Positions 53,775 to 62,910 of a stretch of 64,000 nucleotides of DNA are shown piece by piece. Under the pieces are notes generated by a model. That model had not been told where the DNA came from. It was given only the letters and a program-made list of their open reading frames with translations, and did no database searches. The stretch is taken from positions 1 to 64,000 of the forward strand of contig NZ_JYOO01000012.1 in assembly GCF_000956595.1 (NCBI RefSeq), in the 5' to 3' direction. Every line of letters begins with the position of its first letter. The first letter of the stretch is position 1. A program made the translations under genes and the position numbers. Source of the stretch: Priestia aryabhattai B8W22 (lineage in GTDB: Bacteria > Bacillota > Bacilli > Bacillales > Bacillaceae_H).

Positions 53775-55043
53775 TTACCCGTATAGCTTTAATACACCAA
53801 ATATAAGCGTGGATACAATTGCCATAATGAGTCCAATAAGCGATTCGTAAGGGATTAATTTTAAGCGTTCTTTTATTTTCATGTTTACACTTCCGCCCGT
53901 TGCGTGGAAAAAGCTTCCGTGCGGGAGGTGATCAAGTACGGTCGCTCCGGCATGAACCATAGCAGCACCGGCTAAAGCAGAAACGCCCAGCTCTAAAATC
54001 GTCGAGCCAAAAACTTGGCTTGCGACTGCTGTTCCTGCCGTTGTCGAAGCGGTTGCCGCTGACATAAAAATACCTGAAACCGGAGCTAAAACATAAGCTG
54101 GCAATCCAATGGCAGACAAGCCTTGAATAATCACGTCTTTTAGCTGAGAGTTAGCAATAATTCCTGCTAGTGTCCCAGTTCCGAGAAGCATAATGGCTAC
54201 ACCTGACATTTTCCCTAATCCAGAAATAGCATATGTATTAAGCTGTTTTCCTTTTTTCATCACAATGGCACCAACAATCCCTCCTGCAGGAAGAGCAACC
54301 ATCGGATCAATATTAAGATCAAAAAGCGGGCGCAGCGCCAGTAGCACGATGGTAACAATTGGTGCTATGATGGCCGTTAAAAACAGCGGCAAGCTGCTTG
54401 CATCCACTGTATCTATTTCTTCAATTTGAACCATTGTTCCTTTTTTCACTAATCGTTTGGCTACTATATAAGTAGCCGTTACGCCAAATATAGCAGGAAT
54501 AATTCCTGCAGCCATCACGGATGTAAGCGGAATATTAAATGCATCTGAAGCAGCAATGGCGTTAGGATTAGGAGACATTAAATTTCCTGCCTTTCCTCCT
54601 CCAATCATCGCTAATAAAATAGCTGGCTTTGACATACCCGTACGTTTAGCAATCGCTAAAGCAATAGGGGCTGCTGTGATCACAGCCACATCAACAAACA
54701 CGCCTACTGTGGTTAGAATAAGTGTGGCTAGCGCTAGAGCTAAAAGTGCTTTTGTTTCCCCGAGTTTTTTCACAATGGTTTCTGCTATAACCGCTGCAGC
54801 ACCTGATTCTATTAATACGCCGGCTAATACCCCAGCTGCAAGAATCCGCAGCACTGCGGGAATGATGCCTTGCGCTCCTTCAATCATTAAAGTAACGGTA
54901 TCAGCAATATTAACTCCGCCAATCAGTCCTCCTATTAAAGCTCCGGCTATCATTCCGTATGCAGGAGCCACTTTCTTTAGAATTAATATAATGGCAATTA
55001 CTAATGCACAAATCGCGCCTAATGCGCTTACTTGAACGTCCAT
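53775..55043 (-). CDS. GntP-family permease (probable glycerate or sugar-acid importer)
   Basis: A 422-residue membrane protein with about 12 helices and many Gly/Ala-rich membrane segments (AGALIGGLIGGVNIADTV, GGGKAGNLMSPNPNAIAASD). GntP-family symporters import gluconate, glycerate and related acids. Operon position with glycerate kinase makes glycerate the most likely substrate. A weak cre-like element lies upstream. Confidence 0.9.
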   Translation of the reverse strand: MDVQVSALGAICALVIAIILILKKVAPAYGMIAGALIGGLIGGVNIADTVTLMIEGAQGIIPAVLRILAAGVLAGVLIESGAAAVIAETIVKKLGETKALLALALATLILTTVGVFVDVAVITAAPIALAIAKRTGMSKPAILLAMIGGGKAGNLMSPNPNAIAASDAFNIPLTSVMAAGIIPAIFGVTATYIVAKRLVKKGTMVQIEEIDTVDASSLPLFLTAIIAPIVTIVLLALRPLFDLNIDPMVALPAGGIVGAIVMKKGKQLNTYAISGLGKMSGVAIMLLGTGTLAGIIANSQLKDVIIQGLSAIGLPAYVLAPVSGIFMSAATASTTAGTAVASQVFGSTILELGVSALAGAAMVHAGATVLDHLPHGSFFHATGGSVNMKIKERLKLIPYESLIGLIMAIVSTLIFGVLKLYG

Positions 55044-55084
55044 AAAGCATCCCCTTTCTTGTTTCTTCTATCCCCAATGCTAAT

Positions 55085-55098
55085 TGTAAGCGCTACCT
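55085..55098. promoter_or_regulatory. cre-like site ahead of the GntP permease gene
   Basis: TGTAAGCGCTACCT matches the CcpA consensus except for two bases. Confidence 0.4.
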
Positions 55099-55124
55099 TT
55101 AATTCTTTCATTAGTCATTTCAAC

Positions 55125-55156
55125 AAAAAAAGACCTTACTATCGCAAGATCTTTTA
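55125..55156 (-). terminator. Terminator between cdaR and the permease gene
   Basis: AAAGAcCTT/AAGaTCTTT stem followed by T7 on the minus strand; separates the regulator from the structural genes. Confidence 0.72.
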
Positions 55157-55169
55157 TGCACGTGCACAA

Positions 55170-56270
55170 TTATGAAATTTTAGATAGCAGCATTGCTACA
55201 TATAGTTCAAGAAGGTCTTTTACTTTCCTTGGATCTTTTCCCGTGATATCTTGAATTTTATCTAAACGGTAGCTTAGCGTATTTCGATGAATAAAAAGCT
55301 TTTTAGCTGCCGTGCTTCCTTCGCCATTTTCTTCTATGTAGATCGTTAACGTTTCGATAAGCTCTTTTTTCTTATCATATTCCTTAAGCTTTTCATAGTA
55401 TTGCAACAGATCATGATTTTCTTGAAAACCGGCGCGTTGACGTAACAGTACGGGAATTTGATAATCCGAATAGCAGTAGAAATCAGCTTCTGGATGAAGC
55501 TTTGAACCAACCGAAAGCGTATCTTTCGCCTGCTGATACGATATATGAAGGCCTTTAAAATCAGCTTGAACAGATCCTGCAGATAACTTATAAAGGCAAT
55601 CAGACGCACGAAGCTGCTTTTCCAGCTGTTCAGCATAGCTGCTAGCGCTGCCGGCTTCTATAGATTTTAATAGAACCACTCCGTCTGGAAGCATAGCGTA
55701 TAGATCATTATTAGCTTTGTATTTCTTTACAACCTTCATAACTTCATGGCGATTTTCAGCTTTAATAATTAGTGCCATTCTTGGAAGGTATAGGTTAATA
55801 TTAAACCGATTCGCTCGTTCAAAAAATAAGGAATCAAGCGGCTCTTCTTGTTGAAGAAGCTGATGAACCACCTCTTCTTTTAATCGTTCATCCCACTGAA
55901 TTTCCTCTATTAAAATCATTTCTTGAAAAATCATTTCAGCAGCCATACGCACGAGCTTTCCGTAATTACGAATCTGCTCTGGCAGTCCTGTTAATCCCAC
56001 AACCCCAACAATTTCTCCGTTAAAGAAAATAGGCAAATTCACGCCTGGTTTGGCTCCGCGCAGCGAGTCAGCCTGCTGCTGATTAATTTCGTAGGAACTG
56101 CCGTTTTTTAATACCATCAACGCTCCTTCGTGGATTTGATCCATTCGATTTTTGTCACCCGAACCAATAATGACTCCTTTTTCGTTCATTACGTTAATGT
56201 TGCAATCAATAATCTCCATTGTTCTACACACAATTTTCTGAGCTAATTCTTTTGTTACGTATCTCAACAT
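55170..56270 (-). CDS. cdaR: CdaR-family sugar-diacid/glycerate regulator
   Basis: A 366-residue transcription regulator. It has an N-terminal sugar-diacid recognition domain (RTMEIIDCNINVMNEKGVIIG...GLTGLPEQIRNYG), a GGDEF-like middle, and a C-terminal PucR-type helix-turn-helix (KKLFIHRNTLSYRLDKIQDITG). It senses glycerate or related acids and activates transport and kinase genes. It stands between the genes it should control: gntP-glxK downstream and the divergent alcohol dehydrogenase. Confidence 0.9.
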   Translation of the reverse strand: MLRYVTKELAQKIVCRTMEIIDCNINVMNEKGVIIGSGDKNRMDQIHEGALMVLKNGSSYEINQQQADSLRGAKPGVNLPIFFNGEIVGVVGLTGLPEQIRNYGKLVRMAAEMIFQEMILIEEIQWDERLKEEVVHQLLQQEEPLDSLFFERANRFNINLYLPRMALIIKAENRHEVMKVVKKYKANNDLYAMLPDGVVLLKSIEAGSASSYAEQLEKQLRASDCLYKLSAGSVQADFKGLHISYQQAKDTLSVGSKLHPEADFYCYSDYQIPVLLRQRAGFQENHDLLQYYEKLKEYDKKKELIETLTIYIEENGEGSTAAKKLFIHRNTLSYRLDKIQDITGKDPRKVKDLLELYVAMLLSKIS

Positions 56271-56427
56271 TCCCCATCCTTTGCCTCTATCAAGTAAAGC
56301 TCATTTTTTTCGTGACAGCTAATTTGCATTCAATGAAAAATTTACGATACTTCATTATAATATACGTAGAAGCAAAACCACATCTTTGAAATCGCCACCA
56401 AAACAGTACCTACAGGAGGACGAAAGA

Positions 56428-57612
56428 ATGACTGTGTCAAAACTAGTTTTCACCCCTCTCAGTTACACAGGATGGGGATCACTTCAACAACTGCTTCCGG
56501 AAGTAAAAAAATATCACCCTGCTCATATTTTAATCGTCACAGATCCCGTGTTAAAAGACATTGGACTTGTAGATAAAGTGAGTGCTCCTCTTATCCAAAA
56601 TGGATACGAAGTAGATGTATATGCAGATACGGCACCAGAGCCGCCTTTAGCGCTTGGTGAAAAACTCGTATCTTACGCAAAAAGCCGAAAATTTGATTTA
56701 GTCATTGGAGTTGGCGGGGGGAGCGCATTAGATTTAGCAAAACTTACGGCCGTTTTAGCCGTTCATGACGGAGCTGTAGAAGAATACTTAAACTTAACTG
56801 GCACGAAACAAATTACGGAAAAAGGACTTCCAAAAATTTTAATTCCCACTACTTCCGGCACAGGCTCAGAAGTAACGAATATTTCTGTATTATCTCTTGA
56901 AAGCAGCAAAGACGTTGTGACCCATGATCATTTGCTTGCGGACGCCGCGATTGTAGATCCCGAGCTTACGCTGAGCGTTCCTTCTAAAGTAACGGCGGCT
57001 ACAGGGATTGATGCATTAACTCATGCCGTTGAGGCTTATGTATCGGTGAATGCAAATCCAGCAACGGACGCCTTAGCCCTAAAGGCTATACGCATGATCA
57101 GCTCTTCTTTAAGAGCAGCTGTAGAAGATGGCAAAGATAAAGAAGCGCGAACTCAGATGAGCTACGGAAGCTATTTAGCAGGTCTTGCTTTTTTTAACGC
57201 CGGTGTTGCTGGGGTTCATGCACTTGCATATCCGTTAGGCGGACAGTTTCACATTTCTCACGGTGAATCAAATGCCATACTGCTTCCATACGTTATGGGC
57301 TATATCCGCAGCAGCTGCGTGACAAAGATGCGGGATATTTTTGAAGCACTAGGCGGAAACGCTACTTCTTTATCAGAAGAGAAAGCTTCTTATCAGTGTG
57401 TAAAACAACTGCAGTCACTTGTCAAAGACGTCGGAATTCCTCAGACTCTTCGCGGATTTGAAATTCCAGAAAATGCCCTTCAAAAGTTGACAGAAGATGG
57501 TGTCCAGCAAAAACGAATTCTCGCTCGCAGTCCTTTGCCTCTTCATGAAAAAGACATACGAGCTATTTACCAATCTGCTTATGATGGAACTATAGTAGAA
57601 CCTATGCACTAA
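56428..57612 (+). CDS. Iron-containing alcohol dehydrogenase
   Basis: A 394-residue group III alcohol dehydrogenase starting at the ATG 8 bases behind AGGAGG. GVGGGSALDLAK binds NAD, PTTSGTGSEVTN is the family signature, and the metal ligands are in DALTHAVEAY (Asp/His) and the HALAYPLGGQFHISHGE segment. It is divergent from cdaR and near glycerate genes, so it may reduce or oxidise a small hydroxyacid or aldehyde in the same pathway. The substrate is not proven by sequence. Confidence 0.92.
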   Translation: MTVSKLVFTPLSYTGWGSLQQLLPEVKKYHPAHILIVTDPVLKDIGLVDKVSAPLIQNGYEVDVYADTAPEPPLALGEKLVSYAKSRKFDLVIGVGGGSALDLAKLTAVLAVHDGAVEEYLNLTGTKQITEKGLPKILIPTTSGTGSEVTNISVLSLESSKDVVTHDHLLADAAIVDPELTLSVPSKVTAATGIDALTHAVEAYVSVNANPATDALALKAIRMISSSLRAAVEDGKDKEARTQMSYGSYLAGLAFFNAGVAGVHALAYPLGGQFHISHGESNAILLPYVMGYIRSSCVTKMRDIFEALGGNATSLSEEKASYQCVKQLQSLVKDVGIPQTLRGFEIPENALQKLTEDGVQQKRILARSPLPLHEKDIRAIYQSAYDGTIVEPMH

Positions 57613-57643
57613 AAAACTCCCCCTTATATAAGGGGGAGTTCTA
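57612..57643. terminator. Bidirectional terminator
   Basis: Perfect AACTCCCCCTT/AAGGGGGAGTT stem with A and T tracts between convergent genes. Confidence 0.9.
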
Positions 57644-57644
57644 T

Positions 57645-58001
57645 TTATGCTGCTTTGGCCGTTGTACCAAAACGATTCTCTTTTGGATCGCTAGGCTGGC
57701 AGAATAAAACAATTAGCCAAATACCTCCAATGAGTGGAACCAATGTAATGAGCTGCCACCATCCGCTTTTTCCCGTATCGTGGAGCCTTCTTGCTCCTAC
57801 CGCTAACGAAGGGACTGCAATCAATAACGAGTAGATTACAGGCAGAAAAAGAGGCTTATCAATAATGAACTGTATCAAAGACAAAATAAATGAAATAACA
57901 AAGTTAACTAACACAAACATCCAGTATTCAGTTCGGCTTGCTCGACCAGAAAATACCCCGTAATTTTTTAACACCTTTATGTACCATTTCATCTGCAACA
58001 T
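57645..58001 (-). CDS. DUF805 membrane protein
   Basis: A 118-residue protein with four hydrophobic segments. FSGRASRTEYWMFVLVNFV and GARRLHDTGKSGWWQLI are the DUF805 signatures. Family members are small inner-membrane proteins of unknown function. GGAGGA precedes the ATG. Confidence 0.9.
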   Translation of the reverse strand: MLQMKWYIKVLKNYGVFSGRASRTEYWMFVLVNFVISFILSLIQFIIDKPLFLPVIYSLLIAVPSLAVGARRLHDTGKSGWWQLITLVPLIGGIWLIVLFCQPSDPKENRFGTTAKAA

Positions 58002-58106
58002 CCTCCTTTTTTATCATATAATTGTAAATTTATAGTTTATGTATCCTTTTTATTCAAAAAACAAACCGTTAAATGAACAAATAACGGCATTTTTTTATCC
58101 AAAAGA

Positions 58107-58136
58107 AAAAACTTCTTTAAAAAAAGAAGTTTTCTT
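58107..58136 (-). terminator. Terminator of the DUF3231 gene
   Basis: Perfect AAAACTTCTTT/AAAGAAGTTTT stem downstream of the stop codon. Confidence 0.75.
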
Positions 58137-58153
58137 CATGCATTATGCTTTTT

Positions 58154-59155
58154 CTATTTAATCAAATCATTTCGGTCTTCCATACTTGGCGGTTCCTCAA
58201 GCCATCCGTTTTTGGCCATGATTTTCCCCCCGTCTTGCCCGTATGTTAAAATGTCTTTGGCCGTACTGACAAGTGTAAGAGGAAGATCTCCACGCAAACT
58301 AAACGCAGTGCCTAAAGCGTTGCTTCCTAGTCCAAAACTGCAAAATAAACTCACGCAGTACATCATTAGTTTATCCGAAAAAGGTGCTACTTTTGACTCG
58401 GTCGCTTTCGCACCCCACGTCGCAGGCGTCTGAATATCACTCTCCAGAAGAATTTTACTATAATCACTTACAACTTTTTTAGCCAGCTCTTTTCCTTTTA
58501 CAAAATACTTCTTCACTTCAGGTTCATTTGCTACTTGAGCAAACCCCGTGATCATTTGCATACCAAAAATGTTGCTTTCAATTGCATAATAAATATGTGC
58601 TACCTCTACAGTATTTAATGCCCGTTTACTCGAAAATAAATGGATTCCATTCATGTAATCTGTGCCTTCAGCAAACTTCACTGTTTTAGGTACTGAAACA
58701 GCTGGAGGCCTTGGAAGCACGTTTTTTTCCTGAAGATAATCTACACATTTGTCATAGCCACTTTGCGTGAAAGCGGTAAGCTCTTTATATAGAGAGATCA
58801 TGTCTTTTCTGTAGGACATGGTTAAATGAAGCGTATGTAGCCCCATGCTAATTTCTTTTAAAAGGCGAAGAAACATAATATCAAACATTTTATCATAAAG
58901 CTTAGGAACACCGACATTTACGTCTTTTTCCGTGTATCCTACCGGTATGGCTGCCCCTTCATTTTTTAGAATCGTTTTGATATCTTCAATATAGTTCACC
59001 ACTTGCATATGCGTATCTTGCATAATTTCTTTCGCCTTGTCATCTTCTGCCTGAACAATAAAATATTCTAAAATCCTTCGAATCATTGTCTTTTGCTGAT
59101 AGGTCATCCAAAGAGTAGCAATTTCACTTGAACTTAAGGGTATTTCTTGACTCAT
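58154..59155 (-). CDS. DUF3231 family protein
   Basis: A 333-residue helical protein made of two similar halves, each a predicted four-helix bundle. His/Glu/Asp residues such as DTHMQVVNYIEDI in the first half and VEVAHIYYAIESN in the second are arranged as in ferritin-like folds. Bacillus genomes carry several DUF3231 genes, some expressed in spores; the function is unknown. AGGAGG ribosome site present; monocistronic. Confidence 0.85.
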   Translation of the reverse strand: MSQEIPLSSSEIATLWMTYQQKTMIRRILEYFIVQAEDDKAKEIMQDTHMQVVNYIEDIKTILKNEGAAIPVGYTEKDVNVGVPKLYDKMFDIMFLRLLKEISMGLHTLHLTMSYRKDMISLYKELTAFTQSGYDKCVDYLQEKNVLPRPPAVSVPKTVKFAEGTDYMNGIHLFSSKRALNTVEVAHIYYAIESNIFGMQMITGFAQVANEPEVKKYFVKGKELAKKVVSDYSKILLESDIQTPATWGAKATESKVAPFSDKLMMYCVSLFCSFGLGSNALGTAFSLRGDLPLTLVSTAKDILTYGQDGGKIMAKNGWLEEPPSMEDRNDLIK

Positions 59156-59361
59156 AAACTAAACCTCCTGCTAGAGATACATAGAGCTCTATTTATTCAA
59201 AAGTCGGCATCTGTACAAGTGAAGGTTGTATTCTACTTTAACGTTCATTCACGTAATCAGATACAAAACTCTGTCTCTTCCTCAATTAATTCTGCTTCAT
59301 TTACTATGCACAAACTGGAAGAATTCTATGTATTTCTCCTTGCTTTTAAATGGAGCAAACA

Positions 59362-59395
59362 AAAAAAGCCCCTTTCCATTCAAGGCGCTTTTTCA
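59362..59395 (-). terminator. Terminator of the 59408-59710 gene
   Basis: AAGCcCCTT/AAGGcGCTT stem bracketed by A7 and T5. Confidence 0.72.
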
Positions 59396-59407
59396 AAGAA
59401 AACGGTT

Positions 59408-59710
59408 TTATTCCGTCGTATCAGAAATTCTTTTGTAGCTTCCGCACTTTTTTAGATATTGAATAATATCTTGATCTTTTACACGCTGGATAGCTGTTCC
59501 AAACAGTTCTGCTGCTACCTGCATGCGTTCATGTTTATGTTCAATGGTCATAATATATCGAAGCGCATCCACAACCGGTGCATTGTGACGTGTACGACGA
59601 GTTATGTACTCGTGAATGGCTTCATTTAACCCTTCCGATTCCGCTTGTTGAAACTCAGGTTTTCTTACTGCTTGACTATATACCACTTTTTTGCCACTCC
59701 TTCTCCTCAT
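59408..59710 (-). CDS. Small basic protein of unknown function
   Basis: A 100-residue protein (MRRRSGKKVVYSQAVRKPEF...) with a strongly basic N-terminus and helical remainder (VVDALRYIMTIEHKHERMQVAAELF). An AGGAG site lies upstream and a terminator downstream. Family not recognised; the basic start might bind nucleic acid. Confidence 0.7.
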   Translation of the reverse strand: MRRRSGKKVVYSQAVRKPEFQQAESEGLNEAIHEYITRRTRHNAPVVDALRYIMTIEHKHERMQVAAELFGTAIQRVKDQDIIQYLKKCGSYKRISDTTE

Positions 59711-59802
59711 TTTTAATCATTTTTTATCTCTCTTTTATTTCCAGTTCCCTAACAAAAAGGAAACAAAACATGCAATCTTAACTTTTTTTATAAAAAAAAC
59801 AA

Positions 59803-60714
59803 TTATTTTTCATAAAGCTCTAACAAGCGTTTGTGTATCCAAATAGCGGCTTGTAAACCTTCTCCCATCGCTACCGTAACTTGTTCAGAATGAGCCACAA
59901 TGTCTCCTGCTGCCCACACGTTTGAAACATTTGTTTCTTTTGTACGCGGATTTACGATAATGTGCTGATTTTCTAGAAGCTCTGCTCCGAGCTCATGCGC
60001 TAACTCTGTTCGAACTTTATTTCCTCCGAACGCTAAAAAACCTCTCTCTCCATAAATAAATTCATTGTTTTCGAGGATGACGCCTTTTAACATTTCTGCT
60101 TCAGCTATGACTTTTTTTATTGCCGCTTCTTTATAGGTAATTCCCTTTTGCATCAAGGTATCTGCTAAAGGTCCAATTTCTTTTTTGTCGTGATTAATGT
60201 ACATAATGTTATTTGTCCAATATGTTAACGTAAGAGATAAACTGGCTCCTGTTTTTCCTGACCCTAGTACTAATACCCTTCTATTATTTACTTCATATCC
60301 ATCGCAGTCGGGACATACATATACGGTTGTTCCCATACAAGGATATAGCTCTTGCTGAAGTTCAGAAGGAATCCGGTCTACGACTCCGGTCGCAAACAGT
60401 AAAGTAGCTGCTTCGTAGTTCGCAGAGTTTGTGATGACATTAAACCCATCTATTTCTTTTTCACACTGAAGGACACGCTCTTCTGCAAATTGAATGCCGT
60501 AGCTTTTTGCTTGCTGCCTTCCCGTTTCTCTTAGAGTTTGCCCGCTTATTCCCTCAGGCCATCCCAATATATTTTGATAATTTTTGCAGAGATTGGAACG
60601 TCCGTCGTTTGAATCAATAACCAATACACTGCGTTTATATCTTCCCAGCTGAATTGCGGCTTGAAGTCCTGCAATTCCTCCACCTATAATGACGCAGTCA
60701 TACTTGTCTCCCAC
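59803..60714 (-). CDS. Thioredoxin-reductase-like FAD/NAD(P) oxidoreductase
   Basis: A 303-residue flavoprotein. The FAD motif is IIGGGIAGLQAA and the NAD(P) motif VLGSGKTGAS. A CPDC pair in the TrxB redox position (YVCPDCDGYEV) and the C-terminal FAD motif VWAAGDIVAH complete the pattern. The CPDC pair suggests disulfide chemistry, but the NADPH-binding residues differ from classical TrxB. No thioredoxin gene is adjacent. Confidence 0.88.
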   Translation of the reverse strand: MGDKYDCVIIGGGIAGLQAAIQLGRYKRSVLVIDSNDGRSNLCKNYQNILGWPEGISGQTLRETGRQQAKSYGIQFAEERVLQCEKEIDGFNVITNSANYEAATLLFATGVVDRIPSELQQELYPCMGTTVYVCPDCDGYEVNNRRVLVLGSGKTGASLSLTLTYWTNNIMYINHDKKEIGPLADTLMQKGITYKEAAIKKVIAEAEMLKGVILENNEFIYGERGFLAFGGNKVRTELAHELGAELLENQHIIVNPRTKETNVSNVWAAGDIVAHSEQVTVAMGEGLQAAIWIHKRLLELYEK

Positions 60715-60830
60715 AGCACATCACCCCAGCTTTTACTATTTTCTAAACGAAAGCTTCAGTTTTTCATTATCTGTTTTTTTATTATTTTTATACGCTTTAT
60801 TGTCTTTATTTTTTGAAGTCATTCTACATA

Positions 60831-60875
60831 CAAAAAACCGCCTCGGCAGCTGCCCTGCCTAGAGACGGTTTTTTA
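60831..60875 (-). terminator. Terminator of the HNH-type gene
   Basis: AAAAAACCGcCTC/GAGaCGGTTTTTT outer stem with internal GCAGCTGC palindrome. Confidence 0.82.
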
Positions 60876-60895
60876 TAAAATGAAAAAAGACGATA

Positions 60896-61705
60896 TTACT
60901 CATTTTTCTTTCCTGCTTCTTTTTCATTAATTTTAGTAATCAGCTCTTCTTTATATACTTCCCTATCTTTCCCGTAGCGTAGACGGCTATGACAGTTGGG
61001 ACATAGTGCTGCAGCGTCCATTGGCTTAGCGAGTCCGCTCTCTGATAGCTTTGAAAGATAGTACATTTGCAAAAAGGAGCTTCCATCTTTTGCGATAAAC
61101 GGCGCGTTTTCTCCGCAGGCTTCACAAATACCAGCTGCGCGTTTGTGAACATATTGTTTAAGAGCTGCCGTTTGCTCATAAACACTTGTCTTTTTTTCTT
61201 TCCCTAACGCCATATGACGAAGCTGTTCAGTCGAATAAAGTGAAACATCCAACTTTGCTGCTTTTTCCTCAATCACGGGATTTCGCTCAAGTTCAAAAAT
61301 AATCGCTTCACGAAGCTCTCCGTCTGAGTCCCACATAATTTCTAGTTGATGATTGATATACGTCACTTCATCAACAAACTCGACCACTCCCGGCTCCACG
61401 TAGTGAAACAAATAAACGGCTTTTTCTGATAAAAAATGTTCACGAAGCGCTTTATTGCCTTTAATGAGCTGCATGGATCCTCTTTGGCCTTCTCCCGTAT
61501 AGAAAAAAGCGGTTTTATCTTTATTCCATCCGTGTCCCGTTCCGTATTCACTTCCGCTTTCTTTTGTGAAAATAAAAATATATGGATGCGCTTTTGGCGT
61601 TGATATTTCGCTTTGTTCCTGTCCTTTATAAAGCTTATGAATTTGTTTTCTGCGATAACGATGTCCTTTTTGAAAGAAATCTCCGCGCTGTAAATCCGTA
61701 ATCAA
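60896..61705 (-). CDS. Modified-DNA-reader (ScoMcrA-SRA-like) protein with degenerate HNH domain
   Basis: A 269-residue protein. The N-terminal half (RGDFFQKGHRYRRKQIH, FFYTGEGQRGSMQLIKGN, AVYLFHYVEPG) resembles the SRA-like domain of ScoMcrA-type restriction enzymes that recognise modified DNA. The C-terminal half keeps the HNH zinc cysteines (CEACGE and CPNCHSRLRYG). However, the catalytic segment usually reading VHHI reads QMYYLSKL, and the central Asn segment reads PMDAAALC. The nuclease may therefore be inactive. Single gene; no methylase beside it. Confidence 0.75.
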   Translation of the reverse strand: MITDLQRGDFFQKGHRYRRKQIHKLYKGQEQSEISTPKAHPYIFIFTKESGSEYGTGHGWNKDKTAFFYTGEGQRGSMQLIKGNKALREHFLSEKAVYLFHYVEPGVVEFVDEVTYINHQLEIMWDSDGELREAIIFELERNPVIEEKAAKLDVSLYSTEQLRHMALGKEKKTSVYEQTAALKQYVHKRAAGICEACGENAPFIAKDGSSFLQMYYLSKLSESGLAKPMDAAALCPNCHSRLRYGKDREVYKEELITKINEKEAGKKNE

Positions 61706-61814
61706 TGAATTGCCTCCTACTGCGGTCCTGCTTTTATAGTACTTATAGCTCTACTATACACTACTTTTTGTTTTCTTTGCAGATCGTTTCTTCTATCTAT
61801 TGGATTTATATCAT

Positions 61815-61850
61815 ACAAAAAAGCAGCTGTATGGGCAGCTGCTTTTTTGC
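61815..61850 (-). terminator. Terminator of the amino-acid-binding lipoprotein gene
   Basis: AAAAAAGCAGCTG/CAGCTGCTTTTTT perfect stem immediately after the stop codon. Confidence 0.88.
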
Positions 61851-61855
61851 TATAG

Positions 61856-62668
61856 TCAATTTTGCACGGTATAGTCTTTTCCTAGCCATTTTGTGCTGAG
61901 TTTTTTTAACGTACCGTCTTTTTTCAGCTTTTTAATCGCCTGATCAACTTCCGACTTTAACTTTTCGTCTTTTTTGTTAAACATAAAATACACTTTTGAA
62001 TTAATCACAATATCTCCAACCGTTTTTTGCTGAAATTTCAGCGCTTGATTGCTAAAGTCGATAGAAAATGGCGTCGCAAGCGTAGCATCTGCTCGGCCTG
62101 TTTTTAATTGAGTGGTAGCATCATCCGCACCTTGACCGGCGTAAACTACATCGATTTTATTACCGTGTTTTTTATTGTATTTGTCTAGATAGACAGCCGC
62201 ATTGCTTGTAGCTCCTACAATCATTTTTTTCCCTTCTAAATCCTTTAATGAATGAATATCATTTCGAGTTTTAGGAACTGTTACATAAAGCGGAGAATAA
62301 TTATATGTTTCATCATTAAATAAAAACTTTTTCTTTCGCTCAGCGTTCTGAGCCATGTTATGAGCAATCATATCAATCTTATTGCTTTCTAAGCTAAGAA
62401 GCAGATTTGAAAATTCCATTGTTTTAAATTCAAATTTATAATCCTTTAACTCTTTGTCGATCGCTCTTACTACTTCTACATCATAGCCGGTCAGTTTGCC
62501 TTTATCATCAATAAAGCAAATGTTAGGAAACTGAGTGCCCGTTCCAACAACAATCGTTTGAACATCTTTTTCTTTCTTTTCTCCTGCACTTGAAGATGCG
62601 TTTGTTCCGCATCCTGCCACGCTCACAGCTACTACAATTGAAAGTAAAAACAGCCAATATTTTTTCAT
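61856..62668 (-). CDS. Amino-acid ABC transporter substrate-binding lipoprotein
   Basis: A 270-residue family-3 solute-binding protein. The signal peptide ends with lipobox VAGC (Cys near residue 20). GTGTQFPNICFIDDKGKLTGYDVEV and LESNKIDMIAHNMAQNAERK are typical of polar amino-acid or cystine-binding proteins (TcyJ/YxeM type). No permease or ATPase gene is adjacent in the window, so it is an orphan or its partners lie elsewhere. GGGGAGG ribosome site. The leader carries a terminator, implying attenuation. Confidence 0.9.
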   Translation of the reverse strand: MKKYWLFLLSIVVAVSVAGCGTNASSSAGEKKEKDVQTIVVGTGTQFPNICFIDDKGKLTGYDVEVVRAIDKELKDYKFEFKTMEFSNLLLSLESNKIDMIAHNMAQNAERKKKFLFNDETYNYSPLYVTVPKTRNDIHSLKDLEGKKMIVGATSNAAVYLDKYNKKHGNKIDVVYAGQGADDATTQLKTGRADATLATPFSIDFSNQALKFQQKTVGDIVINSKVYFMFNKKDEKLKSEVDQAIKKLKKDGTLKKLSTKWLGKDYTVQN

Positions 62669-62702
62669 GCGTTCCTCCCCTGAATCCCTCTATTATGTAA
62701 TA

Positions 62703-62744
62703 AAAAGAGGCTCTTGATAAAGTATCTGCTTCATCAAGAGCCTC
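62703..62744 (-). promoter_or_regulatory. Terminator inside the leader of the binding-protein gene
   Basis: Perfect AGAGGCTCTTGAT/ATCAAGAGCCTCT stem followed by T5 on the minus strand, 35 bases before the start codon and about 30 bases after the predicted transcription start. No other minus-strand gene ends here, so it is an attenuator candidate. Confidence 0.65.
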
Positions 62745-62755
62745 TGGTTAACCAG
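62744..62755. promoter_or_regulatory. CTGGTTAACCAG palindrome, operator candidate
   Basis: Perfect 12-base palindrome beside the leader terminator. A related element (AGTTAACCG) lies inside the promoter spacer at 62794-62802. Confidence 0.45.
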
Positions 62756-62782
62756 TGGGCTTATTCGTGTAAGATTATTCAC

Positions 62783-62811
62783 ATCATAATACTAGTTAAC
62801 CGATAAATCAA
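62783..62811 (-). promoter_or_regulatory. Promoter of the binding-protein gene
   Basis: TTGATT (62806-62811), 17 bases, TATGAT (62783-62788). Confidence 0.6.
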
Positions 62812-62835
62812 GTAGGTTTTAGAAAAAAGATTATC

Positions 62836-62864
62836 TTGACAGCTCAGTGTTTACCGCTTAAGAT
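62836..62864 (+). promoter_or_regulatory. Promoter of the LLM monooxygenase gene
   Basis: TTGACA (62836-62841), 17 bases, TAAGAT (62859-62864). Confidence 0.68.
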
Positions 62865-62910
62865 ACAACTAATAAAACAATAAAACTACATATCTACCAG
62901 TCAACTGGAG

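Noticed and set aside
54193-55035. Plus-strand frames opposite the GntP permease
   Set aside because: Ala/Thr/Pro-rich antisense of membrane segments, a usual artefact.
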